NCBI GenBank assembly: GCA_964035545.1 | Contig: OZ037770.1 | Span: forward strand, 8,573,973 to 8,633,972 | DNA length: 60,000 nt | Source of the DNA: Bugula neritina | Taxonomy: Eukaryota; Bryozoa; Gymnolaemata; Cheilostomatida; Bugulidae | Direction of reading: 5' to 3' | Shown here: piece by piece, positions 1 through 12,800 of the stretch | How positions within the stretch are numbered: the first letter of the stretch is position 1 | Layout: each line of letters begins with the position of its first letter | Notes under the pieces: generated by a model | What the model saw: the letters and a program-made list of their open reading frames with translations, nothing else | Told to the model about the DNA's origin: nothing | The model's database searches: none | Position numbers and translations under genes: made by a program

Positions 1-13
1 ATTCATAGCTTAC

Positions 14-1019
14 CTAAAACAGGCTCTGTATTAGTACTTACTAGTGAACCTGTGGTAAGTTCTTTTAGAGAGGCGATCCTGGTGAGGAAGACATTATGAC
101 TAGAAAGTTTAGTGAACACATTGGGGCACTCATTAAGCTGAAAGGTGCAGTTCGGGGAGGCTACCACGGCAGCCGCAACTGAAGAATTAGCTTGAGAACT
201 CTGTGTAGCTTGGGTGAGGGGTGGAGTCAAGATGTCCATAGGAGTCACCCCAGACTCTACTTTATCACAATCTAACATATATGAGATGTAGCTAAGGCTA
301 ATTTAAGAGATTATAACAAACCGAGAATGTCTATTCACCTACTTTTCTATTATTCATTGTTTCCGAGGTACAAGTGCACTAATGGAGAAATTCAGAAACG
401 CCTATGTTCTAGATTAGGAATGTAGCATAAGAAGTTATGTTCCCTCAAGAGATTTAACCCATGCCCCAAACCAAAATTTAATAAAAATATTGAAAAACTT
501 AGGCTATCTCAATTTCTCCACTGCTGCTTTTAAATGCGTTTCATAAGTTGTTGCAAAAAATCAAGGAGATAAATAATCATATCAGTAATGACACTACAAT
601 TTTAAAAAAGTGGCAAAAACTAACCGACATGCAAATCTTTGAGCACTTGGTTCTGTTTAAGCCTGAGTAACTCATCTTTAAGTTTATAATACTCAGCCTT
701 CCAATCATTCTGCTTGCTGAGCACTGATTTCTGCAATGCTAAGGCATAAGAGTAGCCATCTGGGTGCTCTCCTTTATTCTTGATTATAATAGTCGCCAAG
801 GTCACCCTTACGTAATTAATGTATGAATCTGCAACAAATAGGGTAACACTTTGAGGCAAACCAGTCAACAAAACATTCGAAGCCAAGCACAAAAACTTAA
901 ATCACTAATAAAATAGGTCACATGGAGAAGGAATAATCATTTACTGATTGAGAATTACACGACAAAATGCAAAAATACTAACCAAGCAGAGATTTATCAC
1001 ACAATGGGCCTTCAGCCAT
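14..1019 (-). CDS. MEI4: MEI4-like meiotic double-strand-break protein, 5' part (partial)
   Basis: Three coding exons on the minus strand: 1019-983, 828-625 and 271-14; the last ends at a donor (GTAAGC), so the gene continues off the left edge. Phases join exactly (1, 1, 1). Exon 1 starts with Met-Ala-Glu-Gly-Pro. Exon 2 encodes a helix such as VRVTLATIIIKNKG followed by SYALALQKSV and KLKDELLRLKQ. This matches my memory of the N-terminus of vertebrate MEI4 (pattern LALAIIRSKP ... EYxxxLA ... KWxxKVExLEAEVxxLRQKL), the part that binds REC114. MEI4 with REC114 and IHO1 promotes SPO11-dependent meiotic breaks in the nucleus. Exon 3 is Ser/Thr/Ala-rich and looks disordered, as expected after the N-terminal helix. 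The family call rests on the pattern of exon 2; a different short helical protein is possible. Confidence 0.62.
373..537 (+). repeat. Short interspersed element with inverted ends, family M1, copy 1
   Basis: About 165 bp, lying in the MEI4-like intron 2. It begins GTGCACTAATGGAGAAATT and ends CTATCTCAATTTCTCCACTG, so the ends are imperfect inverted repeats. The same sequence occurs at 14641-14798 (opposite orientation) and 19516-19682, including the internal CTATGTTCTAGATTAG-like and GATTTAACCC-like blocks. It is either a MITE-type DNA element or a tRNA-like SINE: the inverted ends favour the former, the GATTTCAACCC box (B-box-like) the latter. Confidence 0.6.
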
Positions 1020-3200
1020 ACTCTTCAAACCTGTTTTACAACATTTTGATATACTCAATCTAAAAAGACACAAACGAAGGCGGTTTTATAGTAATCAAAT
1101 GTAAATTATACTTGACTTGACAATAGTGATGACTGCCATTAGTACTAGTTGACAGAAAATTTGAGCTTTGAAGTTGATAACCACCACTATGGATATGATG
1201 AAATTTAGGTAATTGACTATTGAGTAAATTTCTTATTGAGTTGGCAATATAATTATAAGTGTAACACAATAAATATCTATCACTAATCCTACTAATCTAA
1301 GTCTAATAATATTACTAATATACTAATTATAATGCTATCTCTATAAGTTATCAAGTATTAGTATAACATTAATCATTAATGGCTTATTGGTCAATGTTAC
1401 AGTTGAAGTTAATAACAAGTTAGGTACAATTAATATTTTATTTATACATATATAATATTGATAACAATAATTATTTATATTCTGATTCATATTCTAATTC
1501 ATATTGATATGTATATTGTCATCTAGTTCCACAATCACATTGATTTAAATAAATGGTACCCGTACCGGTACTAAGATTATTAAAGTAATTAAAATTTAAA
1601 TTCAATTTAATTATGATGATTGTGATTACCATAGTGAGGTAAACTTCAATTTGTATTTAACTATTTAACTATTTTACTTTTACAATTAAAATTTGTATTT
1701 TTCTATTCTCATTCTCATACTCATAGTCATAGCCATTCTGATCCTGATTCTCATTCTCATTTTGCTATTTGACACTGACAGATGTTAGCAAAGTCCATTT
1801 AGGATTTCACTATATACCATAAACTGATAAATATATTTATATTAGTAATCAATGTGCTTAACATTAATGTGAAAATACAATATAATGATTAATAATGTAA
1901 TTGAAATAACTTTTTTACATAAACTTTAAGTCTAAGGTTCAAGTTTCAACCGTAAGGTTGATGTCGCTCATTCTGCTTCCAACATGATGTCGTTGCACAG
2001 TAGGTATTTGCTAAAAGCAAAATAGAATAGATTGTAAGAGAGGTTAATTACAACAAACTAAGACTATCGATAGGAGTCGCTGAAAGCGCAATACTTCAAT
2101 ACATAAGTTGTCGGCGACTACATACAGTTGATTACAAAAAGCCGAACCAGAACTGGATATCAAGAAAGTAACAGGAAAGCTTTTTAAGCCTCAGGCTAGA
2201 GCCAGGATGGACTTGGAATTATACAAATGGGCGATCAGCTTCTATTAACCAATAAAAATACCGCTAGAAGCAGCACTGAGTTTGGGATGATTGAGCACAG
2301 TAAATTCTGTATGCACATCGCTGTCCAAACTCTGAACTCGATACCCCTGAACCAATGCAAACCAATGGCAATTGTGATTGTCAGTATTACTAATTCAATT
2401 TGATTCATGAGATGTTGACAGTTATGCTCTCAGTTTACCCATACTAATACTCATAGTAATGCATAATCTCACAATTTGTTAACTAAAATTGCATCCCCCT
2501 AGTCCCTACAAGTAAGACTTGTATTTATAATATTTCTAATACTTATAGTTGTAGAGTTAATGTTATACTAAAAGTTACTGTTATACTTATAGTTATACTT
2601 AGAGTTAGTTATAGTTATACTAATAGAGTAATACTAATACTAATAATAACACTAATAATTATTGTTTATATATTTATCAATATCACAACTAAGTAATTAT
2701 TTGAATAATATAAATAAATATTAAAAATAAATTACTATTAGTATTACAATTACTATTAGTATTAACCATAAATGATTAAATCATAATGATAATGATATTC
2801 ATGTTGATAATGATAATCATAATGTATATAATCTTAATTGTAATGATAATTATAGTATTAAGAAGTTGATGCTTATTGACATTATTAATTATTTAATAGG
2901 TTTTGTCTTTTATCACTATCACTATGAGTATGAGTATGACATTGACTATCACTAGAATAATAATTCATTAATTCAAATTGTAACTATAACTATAAGTATA
3001 ACTCAGTATAAGTATATCAATATGATACTGAATCATTGATTTTGAATGAGTATTAATAATATTTATATTCATATTGATCTTATATTTTCTTCTGTAAAAA
3101 AGACTACATCATAAATTTAAATATCCTAGCCAGCATATTAGCAATATAAATAAGTGCCGCCCACTATGCAACTAAATTAAAGTATAAAATACTGAATGGA
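1020..3200. other. AT-rich intergenic stretch
   Basis: No credible exon seen on either strand. Long tracts are built from TAAT/TAGT/TTAT-type words (about 1300-1900 and 2430-3060), for example runs of ACTAATAC and GATAATGATAAT. A short interspersed element (family M2) sits at about 2262-2385. The 5' UTR and promoter of the MEI4-like gene should lie just right of 1019, but I see no distinctive promoter motif. Confidence 0.6.
2262..2385 (+). repeat. Short interspersed element, family M2, copy 1
   Basis: Contains CCGCTAGAAGCAGCACTGAG, then a block with CCAAACTCTGAACTCGA and CCAATGCAAACCAATGGC. The same order occurs at 48036-48165 (CGCTAGAAGCAGCACCGGG, then CTCCAAACTCGAGACCCC and AATGCAACCAGTGGC), and more distant relatives are at 33030-33135 and 37882-38046. 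Ends are weakly inverted in the better preserved copies. Confidence 0.5.
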
Positions 3201-3209
3201 GTTCATGGC

Positions 3210-4180
3210 TTAGTCAAGAATACTTTTTAGTTTCTCTAACAGTCCTGGGAAATCGCTGTTTTGGTAGGCAAAGGTTTTAGCATATATTGATGGTAGATCG
3301 CCTTGAGATGCAGCTTTATTCACTGGAGCATTAACATTCCTACATTCCTTATCATATGAAGATATAAGTGCTTTATGATGGTCCCCTTGAGAGAAAAGTT
3401 GGATTAACAAGGAACGTCTAGAGTTTTTACGTCTCAGCAAGGGTTTCTAGTTTCAATTTTGCTTGTTCTTCCTTGTAGTAACTCTCCCTTCGAGGTTTAA
3501 AATGAAGCGAATCGCTTTATGCTGAACCGTTTCGAGATTTTTAGACAGATGCCCCAGAGGTGTATCCCAGACAGTAGCAGTAATATGGCACTTTGCGGAG
3601 CATTATGGAGAGCTCGTTTAATCATTCCTAGCTTCTTTGTGGCTTTCAGTACAACTGAGTGGACATGCTTGTTAAACTTATGGTTTGACTACAGCATTAC
3701 ATCTAGATAGCTTGGTTTCTTCAACAATTGACAAAAGAATGCCATCAAGAGAATACGTTGCATTTGGTGAATTGACAGTTGCATTATATGCTAGAATGGA
3801 ACACTTGTCAATGTTACATGACATACACCAAGTTTTGGCCCAGTGATGCAAAGCGTTAATGTTAGTTGTTCGGTTTGATCACCACCACATTTATATGAAT
3901 GGGAAACATGAGCCTTTTTCTATTTAGGCGGAGTTTTTGAGTGACACTTTGAAGATATTGAAAGACATTCAATTGATGTGATAGGGTCAAAAGCAAGGTC
4001 TTCTTTCCTGATGCCATTGTGTAGAGGAGATTTTTCATTCTTTAAACCATTGAGTAGCATGATAACACCATCCACTCAAACATCAATACATAAAAAAGAT
4101 CCAGAACTATATCTGCTTGTGTCTTCTAGCAAATGGTCTTTACAGAACTGAGCACAGAACATTTTTTTTTAAAAATATCA
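3210..4180 (-). mobile_element. Decayed, internally deleted non-LTR retrotransposon (RT fragments)
   Basis: Read on the minus strand, broken frames give pieces in the order expected of a CR1/Jockey/L2-type reverse transcriptase. First LLNGLKNEKSPLHNGI, the usual finger motif KSPGPDGI in damaged form. Then INALHHWAKTWCMSCNIDKC, like the thumb-side LxxW..xWxMxFNxxKC. Then TKKLGMIKRALHNAPQSA, and finally a C-terminal segment with RRKNSRRSLLIQLFSQGDHHKAL ending in a stop at 3210. The catalytic FADD block is missing between the first and second pieces, and several stops and frameshifts interrupt the rest, so the copy is dead. Clade assignment is a guess from the C-terminal pattern. Confidence 0.6.
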
Positions 4181-4739
4181 GCGCATCATTTTGGGTTTTC
4201 AGTATAATTGCTGTTCGTTAAAATAAATTTAATTGGTGGCTTAGTAGAACTTTGGGGTCCCTTCAAATGGCGATGAAAGAGCATACTGTTTCGAATGAAA
4301 GAGGTTTGCAAATGCGATTAGAGATGATGATAATCATAACTCATAGTTATATTCATATTGATTATGATATTAGCTATATTAATTTAAATGTGAATATTTA
4401 TATTTCTCCCAAATTGAAATTAAAGTTTACACCAAAATGGATATGATTATATCTATTGAATTTAAAGTGGATTTGGAGATTATAATTAATGTTATTCATT
4501 TTATTGGCAGCTAATCACCTAAACTTGTTTGCCATTGATGATTGAGTCACCGCTACAGTTGGTGCAATCTGTTTTTGTCACCATTTTGCTGGAATAGATG
4601 AGCTTTTTCTCAAGATGAAGATGTTGACTGATTTAAGCAGAGATGTCTATTGAATAATCCAATTTGTGGAGTTTTTTTGGCGACTCTTAGTAATGCCACT
4701 TAATCTATAACATCGATTCTGTATTTACTATTTAGTCCA

Positions 4740-5140
4740 AAGAAGTCTAATCCTTATGACTATATATGTATGATTTTTGTTTGCGCTTTCCCCACCCTTA
4801 CACAGTTCAATTTCTGATATTTATCTACCTTCTTTGCTTCAATTTCTTGCTCATGTAGTCGCTCAGGGCAGTTATGTCTATCATCAGTAAGCCTTATAGC
4901 CTTGCTAACTCTGTCCAAGTTAAATCTTACAAAGTTTTTATGCTTAAGCATTCTGTTTTTCTAGTTCAACTAGAAAGATTTTAACCGGTCTTTCAGGCAG
5001 GACATAGCTTTTATTCTTGATACAAATTGGTATTATGCTCACTGATATCACACCTACTTTTGTATGTCGCAATCTATCACTTGACTCTATTTCATGATTT
5101 TTTATATTTGTCTTTACTGAAGTTACCAGACACTGCAATA
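4740..5140 (-). other. Possible transposon-derived coding remnant, unassigned
   Basis: Two short minus-strand frames lie end to end, at 4951-4760 and 5138-4944. They contain LHEQEIEAKKVDKYQKL and then, in the overlapping frame, SIIPICI. Spacing and the pattern 'KxxKYQxL ... VxxIPIxI' recall a domain seen near the 3' end of some invertebrate retroelements, but I cannot name it with confidence. Nothing suggests a living host gene: no flanking splice pattern gives a longer product. Confidence 0.25.
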
Positions 5141-5149
5141 TTTACAACT

Positions 5150-8100
5150 TGATGCATTCTTCTTTTCAATGTTCCTTACTTTAAAATTCTGTCACAGACA
5201 ATGTTGAAATCCTATAGGCTATAGGATGTATTTAGATCACTATTCTATGATCATAATTATGTTTAGTTTTCATACCATTTCATGTTGTGTTTAGACCCAT
5301 AACATTCAAGCAAAATTCAATGTGCAGTTGTAGCAACGTTGCCCCTTTTGTACTAAAGGTGTGTTAGTTTCTTGAACTCACCGGTAATATGCATCACAGT
5401 CTCCTCTTCAGTTCTAAACATTCTGTTTATAGCAGTCATGTGTTCATCCATAATTTTTACCTCGTAGCTCATAGTATAGAGAAAAAAACCGATCTTGGAT
5501 TGTCATCAGCACCTTTTCTGACTCTCTTCTAATCTAGCCAATTCACACCAATGCTATTTTCGAGCCCATTTTCTAGTCTCCATTTACATGGCTTGATCTG
5601 GACACCAACAGTGCAGAAGTTTCTCTTTTCACTTTTTTTCTATCATGTAGTCCACTTCGTTTCTTAATTCTGTTTTTGTCTTATTTTTTGTCAACATTTT
5701 CTTGACTATTGCTAAGAAGAAATTTCATTTACATGCTTTCAGAAAATATTATTATTTATATTATCACTCTTACCTAGGCCTTACTGAATTGTGAATAATA
5801 ATGATAATTGTTTATATCAACAAATGATCCATTATTTTAACCATGATCATGAACTTATACCTTTTAATAATGTGCGTTGTGGATATGATATGCTTTGGTT
5901 TTTGATTATATTGATGTTATTATGGCTATTTAATATAAGTGTAAAAATAGTCATACTCCAAACATCTATCTTAGAAGGTTTTATCACAATGTATGACTTT
6001 ATTAAAAAGTTATTAATGGTTTTCTAAGACAGAAATTCAATAAATACATACATAAATAATTTGCCATGCATCTAATTCGTCATCACATTTGCACAGTATG
6101 CATAGTACAGTAAACCATAGATACAAATAAAGAGTATGGGAGTTGACCTAGTAATTTACAATTATTTAATTAATTTTAATGGCCGTATTTAAATTAGGTG
6201 TCAGTATTTAAAATTGAAGTTGAAATATAATTCAACTGAAGCTTCTCAGTCACTATTAGTAAATGGTATTTTCCATCTGCAACCAATGTTGAATAAAACA
6301 TTAAAATAATGTGTATAGCCAAGATATGTAACTGTTTAAATCAAATTCCTGGTAACAAATGAAATAATTGATATAATGGTCTGCTCAAGCCTGTGCCTAC
6401 ATATATACATATATACTTGTTCAACATAGAGAGGTTTCAGTAATAATATAATACAGCCCAGTAAAATAAGCAACTCCTTTCTCATTTATAACAAGTTTCC
6501 ATACCATACTGTATAACATTATCAATTTAACTCAGTTTTGCTTTGTATATAAGACCATTATATGTGAGATGGGCATAAATTTATATTTATTGAAATTGAG
6601 ATTTTATAGATTGAATTTTTACTGCAAATAACTACACACATTTTTAAATCACAGGATGGTAGATGAAGGTCACTGCTAGTCCAACATGGTAGATCACATG
6701 ACTGCTGCCTTAATGGATATATTGTTAATAGATGCTGTCACATGACCGGCATATCTATCAACAGGTAAGTGTCTTTATATGCCAATATACTAGTTATTTT
6801 CTGTACTAACAATGTCACTTACATACACATTACTCTTGGCAACCTTTTTTGTCTTTATAGAATAATGCAGATAGAAAGATGCAGATATAATATATATCTG
6901 CATCTTTCTGTTCGGTCTGTGTCCAACTAACAACAGTATCTAAAGCATAGACTTTTTTACAAAGTTGTTACACAAAAAATAGTTATAAGAGATAACAGTC
7001 ATGGAAATTTTATTTTATAGTATATAATACCATATGGCTACTAACAGCCCCTGTAGCTGGGTAAATGCTTGAAGAAGCCGTATCTACAATAGCCTGGATG
7101 TAACCTCAAATATACAATAGATAAATTAGGAGTTGTGTTTTCAATTAATATGCTATATTCTCATGCTGTAGTTGTCTTCTTTTGATTTAATTAGTGGCTT
7201 TCTGGTAGCCAATTGTTACTCCAACCAACCACCAACTTTTCAACACTAATCATTCATCTACCTGGAATTTGTGATATATTTTTAATTAAAAATGAATTCC
7301 TTTTTCAGTTAGTTTAGTCTGCATAATTGTTTCAAGCTTAACATTCATTGAGCATTGTTGAAGGAGCAATTATGGTGAAACTATGTGCTGCACCTGTGAT
7401 TATTTTACTTAGATTTCAGGATCAGAGGTTAATTTTTCCTATGCTCTAACGCTATTATGGAGCTTTGTAACCCCTCCCTCATCAGCTGCTTTCTTAGAAT
7501 ATAGAGCTACTATGTTTTTTGGTTTTTAACAGTAAACTGTTATTATCTCATTCCAGTTACTCAACTCTTAGGTAGCTATCAAAATAAGCAATCTGGCAAA
7601 ATGTAATTGCTCTGCTCTTTGAAAATGTTCTTCATAGCCTGTTTACCTAGTTAATGGCGATCATTGGGGCCTCAGAGGCCTCTCCTCCCTTCTAAGTAGC
7701 AAATATCAATAACTCTTAAATGTTATGACCAGGTTCAAGAATAATATGCAGTTTGTTCAAAATTTCGTTCAAATAGCATGCCTTTTCTATCAAAATTACA
7801 AACTTTAAAAATAGAAAAGGCATAAAATATAATTAAAATTTTCAGTTTCCTAACCCAAACCTTTCAGTAATTTAAACTTGGGTACAATTCTACTTGTTAA
7901 ATTGTTTTCACTCACATTTTTATTCTCAATGAATGTCTAGTTTCCTTCTAGATCTTTCATTGTGACTCTTTTAAATAATTGCTGGTTGGTTTAATAAAGT
8001 AGCCACAATTTTTAATTTATTTCATAACAATCTGCAAATTGTCCATAATTTTGACGTCTATTTAAAGAGCTATTTGGGCAATTATAATAGAGTAAATAAT

Positions 8101-9875
8101 TGCATATTATTGTTATATTTTTAACATTTCTAGCTGAATTATAAATCCAGTTTAGCAAAGATGCATCTTCTGGAAAGATGTCTCCTTTGCTCATTAGCGT
8201 GGACTCGGGTTATTGCAACAGCCACTTGGCTGGTATATTTAGCAGTCGAGTTCGTAATTTATTGTACGTATTACAAGTGGAAATGATTGAGCATTTGACA
8301 TTTGATAGCACAAGGCACACTTGCAATGCTAAAACAACAAAATCATTTCTGAGCTTCATTTGTTGCGAGTGAATGAGTTCAGGATATTCCCTGCATATGC
8401 ACTTACAGGTGTATTATTAAACAGCTCGATTGTTTACCAATATACTTGATAATTTGCAATCTCAGCGAGTTTTAACTATTTAGAAATTTGGTTTTAAATA
8501 GGTATATGTAGATTTGCTTTTGGAGTACTAGTTGCACGTGTTATTTAGTTTATTGGCTCCTAGCCGACTTTACCACATTGCGGTATTATCACAAGTATTT
8601 ATTCCTTTGATCTCTGCCGCCGTCCAATCAAAGCATAATCGTATGCAGATGAACGTTCGGCTCTAAATGAACAGATTGCGCTTATTATAACTTTGTCTCT
8701 GCAACTGCACGCAAGGACTGGAAGTGAATTTTTTAAGTTATTTGAATTCTACTGTCACTGTTACAGTTGATTTCATGCTAGTTTAGCCTTTAATATGTAG
8801 AAGTATTTCATCTGTTAAATTAGAGTATAGTTTACTTTCTGGGATGTAAAGGAGTAGTTCTCTATTTACTGCAATAAATTTTATCCTGACTTTAACTTGA
8901 AGATTAGTGAATTAAAATACAATTTAAAAGGTAAGCAAACTACTTAATTACTCTTAGGGTGTATTGAACTGACTTTGCCATATATAAAAAATAGCCTGCT
9001 ATCTGAAGCTATACATGCAGTACATACAAATTTATCTTATCAGTAAAATTCTAAAAATAAAATTACATTTACTGAAGCTGGTTTTTGCACGTAAACTTTC
9101 ACTTCATTTTTAAAATTTTAGTAAATTACCTGTTTAGTTTTTACACATCTTAAAGTGCTAGAATATATTTTTAGTCTGTGGAGTAAAATGTCAACTTTCT
9201 AATCAGCCGCCTATTTATAGATGTGAGTTGATACTGTTTTTAGAACTCTTCCATCTTTAGTAGAAAATATCCCAGTTATAAGTAATATATACTTCAGCTT
9301 GCCTTAACCCCCAGCCCTCAGCTTTATCAGTTATAGTAATCTACTAATCTCTCCGAAAGTCGCTTTCAACTGTGCGAAATGTTGACTGATAACTCACTCC
9401 TAGTCCTAGACACTGTCTTCGCTGCATAGCCCCATTTACCTGCCACTGCTCTACAGTTCACATCTTAAATGTTGGCTGCATTTTAACACCTCTCATTGTT
9501 ATATTTATTTTCATTGAAATTTACCATTACTATTAGTAATTAGTAATTAGTAATTTTGAGTGAAATAGAGTTGTACTACCAAGTTATTCTTGAGACTGAA
9601 ACTTGGGGAGCTTTTCCAACTCGCAAACATTTTAGTGGTTATTGTTAGGATTACTATTAGTACTGGCAGTAAGGTGTAGCTTAGTGACTGGTGCATATGA
9701 ATAAGAGTTACACTTTGAGGCTCAATAAAAAAAAATTTCAAGAATGATTTAAAATTACATTGAAGTTTGTCAAAAGTCTTTCTATTGGTTTTGCTATCTA
9801 CCAATCTGCCATTTGAATGAGTAAAAATTGCTCTCTGCTGAATAGCACTACAATTTTTTTTCTTGCTCTGTTGAC
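5150..9875. other. Intergenic / probable 5' region of Notum, no coding exon recognised
   Basis: AT-rich DNA with only short chance frames. A small hairpin sits at about 6875-6912 (AGATGCAGATATA and its inverse, which reads ATATATCTGCATCT). An imperfect inverted pair ATGCCTTTTCTAT / ATAGAAAAGGCAT lies at about 7778-7823. The Notum start exon is preceded by a good acceptor (pyrimidine-rich, TTGACAG at 9871-9877), so a non-coding Notum first exon may lie somewhere in this stretch; I could not place it. Confidence 0.4.
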
Positions 9876-9880
9876 AGAGC

Positions 9881-12800
9881 ATGTGGACTTCTGGAGACCT
9901 TAGGGAAAGGCAGTCCTCGACTTTCTGCAGATTTCTATTCATGTTTGTTTGCTTTCAACACCTGCTGGGAGACAGCGGTGTGGATGAGATAGAGCTGAAT
10001 GTGGAGAAGATATCAGAACTTGGTAACCCGGATGTCTTACTGTCAACTATAAGTCGACTGGCTCTAGCCCTCAGCAAGTGTGGAGTAGATGTCAGAGGCA
10101 TGAAGGAGCTGGAAAGGAATATGTTACCCAGCAATACCAGTGCCAAGTGCATGGATGGAACCAATGCTGGGTATGTCGGCCTACTGTTTAGTCCTATTAA
10201 ATCATGGCTGCCCAACCGGCATAAAATTAAAATTATTTTTTACATGTTTTTATGAATCAGAGTGAAAAACCATCTTTCAAATGTCTCGTGTATATACATG
10301 CTACAAAAAATATAGCAGGCCGTAAATCTTGGGACTTTATTGTGTAATGATTCATAGGAATTTGAAATTTGAAAATTACTGATGCTGTGTCCCTCCAGCC
10401 CAAGCTAAAGTCTACAATGTAGCCCTGCCACCAGAATATTCCCTTTCAGTGGCCCTCACTCTAAACAAGTTGGACACCCTGTATTAGATCATCGTTATTG
10501 ATAGTAGCTACTACTTTTTTACCTTTGACTTTCACTTGTTGGTGACTTCTTTAAATCAAGTAGAGAGAAAAGTTGGAACAGCTGCGTTGAGGGCAGTTTG
10601 CACCTGCCTTTTGGTAGCTAAACTGATATTGGTAGAGTTTTATCTCTGCTTGGGGGGCCTGCCATGCTATTTGCTTATCTAGAGGAATTTTACTACGAGA
10701 TTACAATTCACAACAACTCTGCCAACCATTCTTGTGGCTTTGATGAATTTCTTTTTTATAACTAATTCACAAAATAAATCTTTTTTAATTGATTGGGTTC
10801 CAGTGCTGATGGCCTGTTGTGGTGGTATCACTTTACTAGTTTACTTGCATCTGCTGTTACCATGTACTGTGTAATTCCGCAGTGTAGTGTATAACTGTGT
10901 ATAGTGTAGTGTAAAGCTCTACATAGTGTACCTGTACCTTGTGTACCTGTACCTTGTGTAGCTGTACCTTGTGTAGCTGTACCTTGTGTAGCTGTACATT
11001 GTGTAGCTGTACATTGTGTACCTGTACATAGTGTAGCTCTAGATAGAGTCAAATTAGTCACATGTCAGTTCCCAGTGAAAACACTTGCACATCTGTTTGT
11101 TTCTTTCCCTTTGATCTGACTCTATCAAAGGGCTACCCTACACATCTTTAAATATGAGGTGTCTTGAAAGTAGAAAAATTGGTGATAAATTCATTATCAA
11201 CACAATAGTATTACGAAGCCTGTATTGTAACTCCAGAAGTGATGAAAATGGGCCCCATGGTCATTCTCAAAGTATACATCCAAATCTCATGGCTAACTAT
11301 GAACAAAGAGGGGCATAGCTAATTGTTCTCTGCTAGAAAATAGACATCTACTCTAAAAACCTCCACCAGTATTGCTTTTCAAAAACATTTGCTTGGAAAT
11401 GGTCATGTGTGACGCAATGCCAGGTTTTATCTCAACATCTGCAAACAAAAACAATTTAAACTGCTATGATTCATTGCTGTTTTGAACTGTCCATAATGTT
11501 TGTTGGTAACAGTGCAGTGCCCTGATGGAGGTAGGACAGTGGCCCTTGCTGCCTTTGATTTCTCCCCAACTAGTTAATTACTTTAAATCAGGTAGAATTG
11601 CTGCAGGTATCACCTTATCACCAAAACTGATGCAGAATATGCTCTGGAAGGCATCGCCACCAAATCTTCACCAAAAAATCATTTCTCATCATTAGAAACC
11701 ACTCACGACCTCTAATCTCTCACACCGGCTGTAGTTTACACTCCCTGGATGTAGTTTACACTCCCTGGCTGTAGTTTACACTCTCTAGCTGTAGTTTACA
11801 CTCCCTGGATGTAGTTTACACTCTCTAGCTGTAGTTTACACTCTCTAGCTGTAGTTTACACTCTCTGGCTGTAGCTGACACTCAGAGAGTTACCTGGCTG
11901 GCCCCCTGCAGGTATTACATAGGAGGGGAATTGCTGTATAATCTACATTAAGCTATCACTGATTTTAAGAAGACAGATTTATAATGGGTGTCTTTAGCTT
12001 AGTTTTTTACCTGCAGGATTAATCTATTATTGTAAGTAAATTAACCGGAACAGATCCACTCTCTACCTCTACCTGTAGCTCGCCATGCTCTGGTATATAA
12101 ACCAAGAAATTCTTATCCAGTCTGCACTTTGGTAACTGTAAGATGTGGTTGCACTCTTAGGAAAGTCTGGTCTTCCCCCCTCTCCATCACCTGTGACTCT
12201 GTGAATCTCTGGTTATACTTAGGTACACAGCTAGTCATTCATGGAGAGAGCTCACTTTCGGCCAGCCTGGCTTACGCTAAAGAAAGGAGTTGTGATTTGC
12301 TCTAAGTCTATGCTAATATAGAACTGTGTTTAGTGAAAGATGATAGTATTTCATGATTGCATTGAAGATGCCGAGATCACCAATTCATTGTATTGCTGTC
12401 ACCAGCACTATGGGCCTCAGCAATACTCCCCCCCCCCTCTCTCTTTCACTCTATCTCCATCTCTCTCATGTTTCCAAATTGACTGTTCAGCACTGCAAGT
12501 GTTGACCAGTTGGAATTGGTTTGATTTTTGAAAATGGATGAATGATTTGCCTGTTCACCACTGCAGCCAGCCACATTTGGATATTTCTATGAGTTAATGC
12601 ACAGGCCTCGTTGTTGTTCACCACAAGTATTCAGGTATAGATTGGATTTAGCAGTTAAGAGCCCTTTTGCCTCTGTGAAGTAGCATTAAGCACCCTTCAA
12701 GGCCAGCCTGGAGTGCACATTTCGTAGTTGTTACCATTCAGTCTATTTTCTCTTTCCTTCTCTTGTGGTGGAAGAAATACAGAGGTGGGGTGGTCTGGGT

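Noticed and set aside
5791-6027. 78-residue hydrophobic frame
   Set aside because: AT-rich chance frame; no splice context, no homology seen.
9547-9942. 131-residue minus-strand frame overlapping Notum exon 1
   Set aside because: Composition typical of AT-rich non-coding DNA; the plus strand holds the real exon.
10926-11885. CRISPR-like direct repeats
   Set aside because: Units are contiguous without spacers, in an intron of an animal gene.
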